6,163 bases of DNA. Source: CAADGU01 sp964467705. Lineage in GTDB: Bacteria; Chloroflexota; Anaerolineae; Promineifilales; Promineifilaceae. The stretch is taken from contig CAYXUZ010000253.1 in assembly GCA_964467705.1 (NCBI GenBank), positions 1-6,163 on the forward strand, read 5' to 3'. Below, one piece after another: positions 1 to 5,542 of the stretch; positions within the stretch are counted from its first letter, which is position 1; each line of letters begins with the position of its first letter. Both the position numbers and the translations under genes were made by a program. The notes under the pieces were generated by a model, which was not told the origin of the DNA, did not search any database, and saw only the letters and a list, made by a program, of their open reading frames with translations.

Positions 1-2187
1 GAAGTTGATGTCGTCGGCCAGTTCCAGGTAGTAGCCCGTCGCCCCGCTAACGGCAGCCCAGGTGAAGTCTGGTGTGACCGGGATGTTGGTGGCCATATCG
101 GCCGGGGTCAGCAGGGTGGGCACGCCCGGTGCGGACGAGGCCACGTTAAGTTGGACAGTAGTGGTGTGCGTGGTTGTGAGCGACATGCCGACCACATCAA
201 TGGCATAGCCACCGGCGGCCGCGCCGTTAGTGCCAATGGTGAGGGTACTGGTGTAGGGTGGTGGCTGATTGTTCACGCTGAATACGGCCGAGTTCGGTGG
301 GTTTGGCTGACCTGATGCACTCAGGATCACGTTCGCGCCAAAGCCATTAAATTCGGTCACATTGACGGTGAATTCAGCATCGTTTGGTGAGCAGACACTC
401 AGTGTATCTGGTGTGACTTCCACGCCAAAATCAGCGGTGGGTACATCTGGAACCACGTACACGCAGGTCAGGTAGATGTCGTGCATGTCTTGTAGTTCCG
501 ATGCTGAGTAGCCCATGTCAATAGCGGCCTGGTAAACGGCGTTGGCCGCATCTTCCTGATTGGTGCTGGAATTGGTCATGCCCAGCCCTTCCCACATGGC
601 TCTGTCCATCTGCTGCTTGCCAATTTCATCATAGACGCGCATATTGCAGGTAGACCATATCTGGCCGTCTGTGTGAATTTGGCCGGTCAGGCCACCTGGA
701 TAAAGGGCCGGGTAATTGGTTACTCGTCCGGGCCAGAATGGATTGTGCCCGTCCCAGTTAAATACCCATTGATATTGGGGATCACTGGGCTGCCAATATC
801 CCAGACTGCGGTTGTATGATTGTGCCCAGTAGTCGCCGGTGCCTTCACTGAGGCCATTTACTTGCGATAAGCCCCCGTTTGTTACCCAATCGTGCAGGCC
901 ATGACCTAACTCATGGTGAATGACATCGGAATCTTCGGCATCATCCACCCCACCTTCACCAAAGGCCACTTCGCCGGAACCGGTGCTGTAATGAGAATTG
1001 TCAGCGCCGCTCAAGCCGTGCGGGTCAAAACGCACGCCGCCGCTGTATTGATAGGGCATGATGTTTAGCCCCAGAGTCTCATTCAAATAGCGCATGGAGG
1101 AATCAATATGGTAGTAGGTGTTGGCAGCTTCAAAGGCATCATCAAAGCGGTTGTAATTCCAGACATTGGTGACCTGGGAGAAGAGACCCTTGAAGGGAGA
1201 TTCTGTGTCGCGGATGGCGGCGTAAGTGCCATCGAGATGATACATACCACCGGTAAAGGTGATGTCTTGTAAGGTGACGCTCATCAGTTCGCCGTCTAGC
1301 TGAGGGGTAGTCGCGTCGTTGCCGTCTGTGAAGCCGGGATCGTCATAGGTGGCAGTGGCGGATGAGAGGGGGTCGGGGTCAAAGACATTGCCGGTGCCAG
1401 TGACGAGACCGCTATTGGTTACGGCCGTGCTGCTTTCTCCTACCGCTTCAATGTCCAGGCTCTGGTTTACCAGTTTGAGAAATTCGCCGGTATGAGCGTC
1501 TACCATGGCTTCCCAATCACCCAGCGGGTCGTTAGCCACGATATTCACGCGATAAACCAGGTAGGTCTGACCTTGTAGGAAATAAAGCATGAGATCGCTC
1601 TTTTCTACCTGGGTTTTGCCCGTGACGCCCAAGTAGGTGCGCACGAATTCGGTAGCGTCAACGGCCGTTAAAGAGGGCATCAGGTTGGTGGGGACAACCA
1701 ATGCGCTTTTGTAGTCATTGGCGACATAAGTGACGGTATGATGGTTATTCAGATGAACAACCACGTCTGATTTATAGACCGGTATGCCATTAACAACCTG
1801 CTGGAAGCGAACCGTAGGGCCTGATGGCCCCTGTCGAGTGAATGTATGTTCCAGATCACTCAAGTCGGGTGTTTGCAGATGCAACAGGGCGGCATTGGCA
1901 CGCAGATATTGTTGGGCCATCTCCACCGGTGTACCCGGTGTTATTACATCATTCACAGCATATAGCACCAGGGGTTGCCCGGTTACGGTGCTGACGCGCT
2001 GGTTGCCATTGCGGATAGAAGGTTCCAGTTCATCAGGGGCGATTTGGGTGATACCTTGCTGATTTGATGGGGCGGCAGCAGGTTTGGCAGTATTGCTGCT
2101 GGCGGAAAGGCTGCTAAACCAGCCCAACAGGAGCAGTAAAACGGCCAGGGTAAATGCCAGAACAGTGATTGGTTTTTTTAACATCAT
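1..2187 (-). CDS. Secreted zinc metallopeptidase, thermolysin/fungalysin-like (gluzincin), 3' end beyond window
   Basis: All 729 codons from 2187 to base 1 are open; the C-terminus is outside the window. Residues 1-33 form a signal peptide (MMLKK, then a Leu-rich core, then SSLSA). Residues about 55-150 resemble an FTP propeptide (VRFQQVVNGIPVYKS near 126-140), and about 165-245 a PepSY-like segment (DWEAMVDAHTGEFLKLV). The catalytic part carries H425-E-L-G-H429, then E448 and D452 in LSEGTGDYWAQS, the expected third zinc ligand with its ExxxD pairing. H505 in IHTDGQIWS is the likely transition-state histidine. From about 580 there is an Ig-like region with a VCSP motif, and from about 685 an FN3-like segment starts. 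By family knowledge it is exported as a zymogen, the propeptide is removed, and it degrades extracellular protein. M36-like is favoured over M4, but I cannot settle the family. Two adjacent ATGs (2187, 2184) are possible starts. Confidence 0.9.
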   Translation of the reverse strand, partial: MMLKKPITVLAFTLAVLLLLLGWFSSLSASSNTAKPAAAPSNQQGITQIAPDELEPSIRNGNQRVSTVTGQPLVLYAVNDVITPGTPVEMAQQYLRANAALLHLQTPDLSDLEHTFTRQGPSGPTVRFQQVVNGIPVYKSDVVVHLNNHHTVTYVANDYKSALVVPTNLMPSLTAVDATEFVRTYLGVTGKTQVEKSDLMLYFLQGQTYLVYRVNIVANDPLGDWEAMVDAHTGEFLKLVNQSLDIEAVGESSTAVTNSGLVTGTGNVFDPDPLSSATATYDDPGFTDGNDATTPQLDGELMSVTLQDITFTGGMYHLDGTYAAIRDTESPFKGLFSQVTNVWNYNRFDDAFEAANTYYHIDSSMRYLNETLGLNIMPYQYSGGVRFDPHGLSGADNSHYSTGSGEVAFGEGGVDDAEDSDVIHHELGHGLHDWVTNGGLSQVNGLSEGTGDYWAQSYNRSLGYWQPSDPQYQWVFNWDGHNPFWPGRVTNYPALYPGGLTGQIHTDGQIWSTCNMRVYDEIGKQQMDRAMWEGLGMTNSSTNQEDAANAVYQAAIDMGYSASELQDMHDIYLTCVYVVPDVPTADFGVEVTPDTLSVCSPNDAEFTVNVTEFNGFGANVILSASGQPNPPNSAVFSVNNQPPPYTSTLTIGTNGAAAGGYAIDVVGMSLTTTHTTTVQLNVASSAPGVPTLLTPADMATNIPVTPDFTWAAVSGATGYYLELADDINF

Positions 2188-2189
2188 TT

Positions 2190-2197
2190 CTCTCCTC
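2190..2197 (-). promoter_or_regulatory. Ribosome binding site of the metallopeptidase
   Basis: On the minus strand this reads GAGGAGAG. The GGAG core (2195-2192) lies 4 nt before the ATG at 2187 and 7 nt before the ATG at 2184. The usual spacing of 5-9 nt favours the second ATG, so the true protein may be one residue shorter (starting MLKKP) than the longest reading. Confidence 0.75.
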
Positions 2198-2206
2198 GAG
2201 GTTCAA

Positions 2207-2366
2207 TACGCCGTTAACAAAATAATCTGAACTTTCTTGTGTCATTTGGCTAGTCTTCGAGAAAGAATGTCTCCCATTTGTAGAGGAGAGAGATTCCTCG
2301 CTCCGAAGACTTCGCTCGGAATGACAGGCAAATATAAAAAGTTAAGAAGACTTATTTAACGGTGTA
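2207..2366. repeat. MITE/REP-like inverted-repeat element upstream of the peptidase
   Basis: A 160-bp stretch is built as nested inverted repeats. The ends are TACGCCGTTAA (2207-2217) and TTAACGGTGTA (2356-2366), matching 10 of 11 bases as a TIR. Further in, TGTCATT (2240-2246) pairs with AATGACA (2320-2326), AGTCTTCG (2252-2259) with CGAAGACT (2304-2311), GAAT (2265-2268) with ATTC (2293-2296), and TCTCC (2270-2274) with GGAGA (2285-2289). The right half contains ATTCCTCGCTCCGAAGAC, a motif style (ATTCCGAGCGAAG...GAGGAAT on the other strand) that I recognise from dispersed repeats of several phyla. It has no coding capacity, so it would be non-autonomous. It sits 20 bp before the peptidase start codon, in its probable leader or promoter. 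No clear target-site duplication was found. Confidence 0.6.
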
Positions 2367-2454
2367 ATCAATACTATTCACATAAACAAGGAAGTGACTT
2401 TTCGAGCAAAATAGTTGATCTCAACACTAACGAGAAAGCTCGGAGGTCGCCTGC

Positions 2455-2610
2455 ATGGGATACAGAATACGAGAAATCACTGCCGAAAGCAATTTTTGCC
2501 GGGAATTAGCGGAGATGCTTGAGCGTATTTTGCCAGCCAAAGATTTCTTGAAAAGGAGACAAAAGCATATCGGCGCCCTCAGCCTGAAATCTCGTTCAGA
2601 GATGCTGTAG
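2455..2610 (+). CDS. Possible small hypothetical protein (51 aa)
   Basis: An ATG at 2455 opens 51 codons ending in TAG at 2608-2610. A GGAGG Shine-Dalgarno (2442-2446) lies 8 nt upstream, which is the main argument for reality. The product begins MGYRIREITAESNF and is rich in Lys/Arg/Glu, with a helix-like middle (CRELAEMLERIL), no signal peptide and no membrane segment. I do not recognise it. Its last 32 bp overlap the 3' end of the opposite-strand YfhO gene (stop at 2579-2581). Codons such as AGA, ATA and AGG are unlike the large genes here. It could be a gene remnant or a chance ORF. Confidence 0.25.
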   Translation: MGYRIREITAESNFCRELAEMLERILPAKDFLKRRQKHIGALSLKSRSEML

Positions 2611-3475
2611 TTGTTATTTGCAGTGTATTGGCTTTAGCGACACTTGAGGCCACTAAAGTGGCGACTACGAACAAGAGGGTCACGGCCGTAATCACCGCGC
2701 CCGCATAAAAATCCAACGGGCGAAAGGTAAAGACCACTTCATGTTGCCCGGCAGGCACGGCCACAGCCCGCACGACGGAGTTGGCCCGGTATACATCAGT
2801 TGGTTCGCCAGCTACGGTCGCCTGCCAGCCGGGGTAATGGGTATCGGCCAGCACCAGGTAAGCAGGGCCATCGCTGTGGGCGGCGATGGTGATACGGTTG
2901 GGGGTATAGTCAGTTATGACGGCCGTGCCGGTTCCACCTGGTGTGTAGGCATCCACCTGGGTCTCTATCTCCAGCACGGCCGTTTCGTGTAATCGCCCCT
3001 GGTTGGCCAGCACCCGCGCCAGCGCCATCTCTGCATTCGGGGCAATCAAGCCCTCTGGTACCAGGTAGGCGCGCGGAAAATACCCCTCATTCAAATAGAC
3101 CCGCGTCTTGCCCTCTTCATGCGCCAGGGCTGGCCGGGGCAGGTAATAACTGCGAAAAGCGAGAGCAGAGCCGGAAGCGCCAACGGCCGTCTCCCCCTCA
3201 CCGCTAAATGTCACCGCCAACAAAAATTCGCGCCCCCATTCGGTCGGAAAGGGGCTAAAGAAAAACGAGGCCCACCCATCGGTCAACGGCTGGCCTACCT
3301 CCCAGGTGGCGTGGGCCAGTTCCTGGCTGCCATCTGGCGTGAAAATGCGGGTAGTAAGAGTGCCTGTAGCTCCTTCGCCGACCTGCAAAGGGAGGTCAAT
3401 CCGGTGCAGCCCGGCGTCAGGCATGGTCAGGGGTTGGCTCACGGCCGTGTCCGCCACATTCACCCACGTATCCAC
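2579..3475 (-). CDS. YfhO-family membrane protein, C-terminal part (gene split by assembly gap)
   Basis: These 298 codons, ending in TGA (2581-2579), continue the gene that starts at 5475. The first codon here is GTG at 3475-3473, but it directly abuts the N run, has no ribosome binding site, and is simply an internal valine. The segment is mostly a long extracytoplasmic beta-rich domain. It then shows the signature end of YfhO proteins: YPGWQATVAGEP, a YRANSVVRAVAVPAGQHEV stretch, FRPLDFYAG, and one final hydrophobic helix (AVITAVTLLFVVATLVASSV). The tail after that helix is short and polar. Five copies of ACGGCCGT fall in it, all read as Thr-Ala-Val. No hairpin followed by a T-run was seen after the stop codon. 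The family assignment is confident; the substrate is unknown. Confidence 0.85.
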   Translation of the reverse strand: MDTWVNVADTAVSQPLTMPDAGLHRIDLPLQVGEGATGTLTTRIFTPDGSQELAHATWEVGQPLTDGWASFFFSPFPTEWGREFLLAVTFSGEGETAVGASGSALAFRSYYLPRPALAHEEGKTRVYLNEGYFPRAYLVPEGLIAPNAEMALARVLANQGRLHETAVLEIETQVDAYTPGGTGTAVITDYTPNRITIAAHSDGPAYLVLADTHYPGWQATVAGEPTDVYRANSVVRAVAVPAGQHEVVFTFRPLDFYAGAVITAVTLLFVVATLVASSVAKANTLQITTTASLNEISG

Positions 3476-3485
3476 NNNNNNNNNN
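3476..3485. other. Assembly gap (10 N)
   Basis: Ten Ns interrupt the YfhO gene. With codon boundaries fixed on both sides, an uninterrupted reading frame needs a gap length of 3n+2 (for example 8 or 11). Ten does not fit, so the N count is probably a nominal scaffold spacer and not a measured length. An apparent WIRG tail on the upstream ORF is an artefact of translating across it. Confidence 0.95.
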
Positions 3486-5475
3486 GCGCCGGGCCGTCTA
3501 CTGACGTCTCTGCATACCAGTCGCGGATCGTGACCACGTACTTCAAATTGACCGCGTCCAGCAGCGGCGACTCCAAGCCGTGCAGCGGCATGAGTTCCCG
3601 CTCAAAATAAATGGCCTGCTCCCCCTCGGCGGCGCTGATGTAATCTACCCAGGTCTGCAAAATGGCCGGTTCGTAGCCGCTAATGGCCGGGATGCGCTCC
3701 TGCAAATTACTGTTGGGCGGGTAAGCCACTCCTTCCGGTAGAGTGGCGATGCGGTACGGTTCCGGGTCACTGCGCAAAAATTGAGAGGTGGCGGTCGGCG
3801 GGTATAGATCAGCCACATCCCCCACCGTGTTGTAATCATGCCCCGCCCAGAACAGGTCAACCACGACCACCAGCAGCACCAGCCCGGCAAACAAACCCGT
3901 TCCCAACCGCGGGCGCAGCAGCAGTAACAGCACGGCGACCAGTAGCGCCGCGCCGAACCAGGGCAGCCCGGCCGTCCACACTTCCCGTTCGGCCTGGTAC
4001 CACACCCCATAAACCAGCAGGATGAGCAGCAGCACGGCCGTAACCACCCCCACGCCCCACTTCACCCACCGCTGATCCACGTCCGGTTGCAGCAATTTAT
4101 CTAGCGCCAGGGCCGCGAGTACGGCCGTGCAAAAGACAACGGCCGTCACCGCCCGGCTGGGCCACAGCCCGTTAAAAACCGGCAGCCCCCAGAGCAGCGC
4201 ATAAAGCGGTGTGCCCAACGCCCACAACAAGGTCAGTCCACCCCATATGCCATAAAAGCGCGTTACCCCATCGCGCCGCAAAAAGAGGGCTAACACCACC
4301 AAAAAGAGCGGCAAGATGCCCACATAAAAAGCGGTCTCGTTGTAATTGGTTGGCCCCCACCAGTTCCCCCGCACCGGATCACCAAAAAAGTCTGGCAGCA
4401 AAGCAACGGCCGCCCGGTTTTTCAGCCCCAGCGCCAGCGATTCCGCCAGCGTAAACGGCTGCCGGTGCCCCTGGCTCAGATAGACAAACGCCGGTATCAC
4501 CTGAATGGCGCTCAACCCCACCCCCACCGCCAGGACGAGAACCCCCACACTTAAAATCTCTCTTTGTCCCTTTGCCCCTTTGCCCCTTTGCGTTAAAAAA
4601 ATTGCGCCAAATCGCCAGAACAGATAGACAACGACCGTCAAACTTCCATACAGCGCCCAATTCCAATGCCCCCCCAACCAGGGCAGGGCGAAGGCGAAGC
4701 CGGCGAGAATAGCGTCGGTGAGCGGTGAGCGGTGAGCGGTGAGCAGTGGCGCGTGATGCGTGATGCGTGATGCGTGATCAATGGTTGGGCTTTGTGAGAC
4801 GGGGAGAAGAGATGGGGGGAGTGAGAGATTAAGTGATTGGCCCTCAATCTCCCAATCTCCCAATCTTCCAATCTCTATTTTCTGCGCGGCACGCTCCATA
4901 AAATACAAACAGAGGGGCAGCCAGATGACGGCGGCGTGAACGACCTGCCATTCCAGCCAGACGACCATCATGCCGTTGCAGAGGAAGATGACCGCGCCCA
5001 GGAAGGTGGCGGGACGGCGCAGGCGCAACTGGCGCAGGTAGGCGAACATGAACAGGCCACCCAGGAAGAGTTGCAACGTGATAGTGAGGTCTACGGCCGT
5101 GACCGGCTCCAGCACATAATATAAAACGGACAGTGGATACCACAGCCCCGCCTGCGTGTTGTACGTCAGCGGGTAGCCGCCCAGCACATACGGATTCCAC
5201 AGCGGCAGCGTGCCCCCTTTAATTTCCTCGGCCACAAACGCCTTCACGGGGTAGATATAGTCAACAACATCGGAAATGAGGGGGTTATGGACGGTTACGG
5301 CCGTGTCCGGCCCTTGCCAGGGCGGCCACATCTGCACCACAATGTCCAGCGGCAACAACACCTTGCCCGGCAGAAACGCCTGCCCCACCCAGGCCAGGAT
5401 CAGCCCCACTAGCGCCAACAAAACCAGACCATCTCTCCATCTACCCTTGCTCACAAGCGCGGAAACATATCGCAA
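3486..5475 (-). CDS. YfhO-family polytopic membrane protein, N-terminal part (gene split by assembly gap)
   Basis: The visible part is 663 codons from a TTG start at 5475; with the segment beyond the gap the protein exceeds 961 residues, long for the family. A first membrane helix (about 17-35) is followed by an extracytoplasmic loop with D44, D69 and the family-type LPLWNPYVLGGYPL (90-103), then many hydrophobic helices alternating with short loops. Family knowledge: YfhO proteins have a GT-C-like glycosyltransferase arrangement and are tied to teichoic-acid glycosylation in Firmicutes. The acceptor here is unknown. TTG is chosen because AAGGA sits 7 nt upstream, an in-frame TAG lies eight codons further up, and the nearby ATG at 5468 is out of frame. 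GTG at 5454 is a weaker alternative. Residues about 200-253 and 294-304 are encoded by short tandem repeats and look like inserted loops. Confidence 0.85.
4563..4594. repeat. 8-bp tandem repeat (TTTGCCCC)n inside the YfhO gene
   Basis: Four consecutive octamers read TTTGTCCC, TTTGCCCC, TTTGCCCC and TTTGCGTT. They are translated on the minus strand as a Lys/Gly/Arg-rich stretch (TQRGKGAKGQRE, residues about 294-305) between two hydrophobic helices. The composition is unlike the surrounding membrane protein. Confidence 0.75.
4718..4780. repeat. Heptamer tandem array (GTGAGCG/GTGATGC) inside the YfhO gene
   Basis: Nine 7-bp units run without interruption: GTGAGCG three times, GTGAGCA, GTGGCGC, GTGATGC three times, GTGATCA. 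Two related sub-families therefore share one register. Translated on the minus strand they give DHASRITHHAPLLTAHRSPL, a polar His/Ser-rich loop. Similar heptamer arrays (STRR-type) are known from intergenic DNA of filamentous cyanobacteria; here the array lies inside an open frame. Confidence 0.85.
4845..4876. repeat. 8-bp tandem repeat (CAATCTCC)n inside the YfhO gene
   Basis: Four octamer units read CAATCTCC, CAATCTCC, CAATCTTC and CAATCTCT. On the minus strand they encode IEIGRLGDWEIEG (residues about 200-211). The array is separated from the heptamer array at 4718-4780 by a purine-rich, low-complexity stretch (4790-4840), so the whole 4718-4876 interval looks like one block of intergenic-type repeat DNA. 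Confidence 0.75.
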
Positions 5476-5482
5476 ACGGCCG

Positions 5483-5487
5483 TCCTT
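5483..5487 (-). promoter_or_regulatory. Ribosome binding site of the YfhO gene (decides a TTG start)
   Basis: On the minus strand AAGGA is followed by 7 nt and then TTG (5475-5473). No other start codon exists between the upstream in-frame TAG and this TTG. The 7-nt spacer plus the final A of AAGGA is exactly one ACGGCCGT palindrome (5476-5483). Confidence 0.6.
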
Positions 5488-5527
5488 GCCAACCTGCTAC
5501 CGGCAACTTGCCACCTGCCACCTTCCC
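5485..5527. repeat. Degenerate heptamer repeats in the divergent intergenic region
   Basis: The plus strand shows units of about 7 bp: CTTGCCA (5485-5491), a one-base slip, CCTGCTA, CCGGCAA, CTTGCCA, CCTGCCA, CCTTCCC. It resembles the arrays in the YfhO gene in unit length but not in sequence. It contains the proposed -35 box of the kinase promoter. Confidence 0.5.
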
Positions 5528-5536
5528 CCTTACAAT
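5508..5536 (+). promoter_or_regulatory. Sigma-70-type promoter of the kinase gene, probably leaderless
   Basis: TTGCCA (5508-5513; 5 of 6 to TTGACA) and TACAAT (5531-5536; 5 of 6 to TATAAT) are separated by exactly 17 bp. Transcription would be expected to start about 7 nt after the -10 box, at or next to the A of the kinase ATG at 5543. No Shine-Dalgarno precedes that ATG, which agrees with a leaderless mRNA. Inference from sequence only. Confidence 0.6.
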
Positions 5537-5542
5537 CTCGCC

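Noticed and set aside
216..221. NotI/EagI-type CGGCCG hexamers as the over-represented unit
   Set aside because: Copies without flanking A and T are few (six), so the octamer ACGGCCGT is the real signal.
1784..2062. Plus-strand 92-codon frame opposite the peptidase
   Set aside because: It lies antisense to the well-supported FTP propeptide and resembles no protein I know.
2085..2187. Lipoprotein signal on the peptidase
   Set aside because: There is no cysteine near the signal-peptide end, so a lipobox is absent.
2470..2578. Rho-independent terminator after the YfhO gene
   Set aside because: Only a weak AGCAA/TTTTTGC pairing was visible, without a GC stem followed by a T-run on the minus strand.
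3460..3490. Natural frameshift or gene fission in the YfhO gene
   Set aside because: The frame change coincides exactly with the N run, whose length is nominal.
3119..3610. Plus-strand open frames opposite the YfhO gene
   Set aside because: They read across the N run, have no ribosome binding site and show composition typical of the complement of a real gene; the minus strand has clear family motifs.
4718..4780. CRISPR array
   Set aside because: Units are 7 bp with no spacers; it is a simple tandem repeat inside an open frame.
5466..5468. ATG at 5468 as YfhO start
   Set aside because: It is out of frame with the long coding region.
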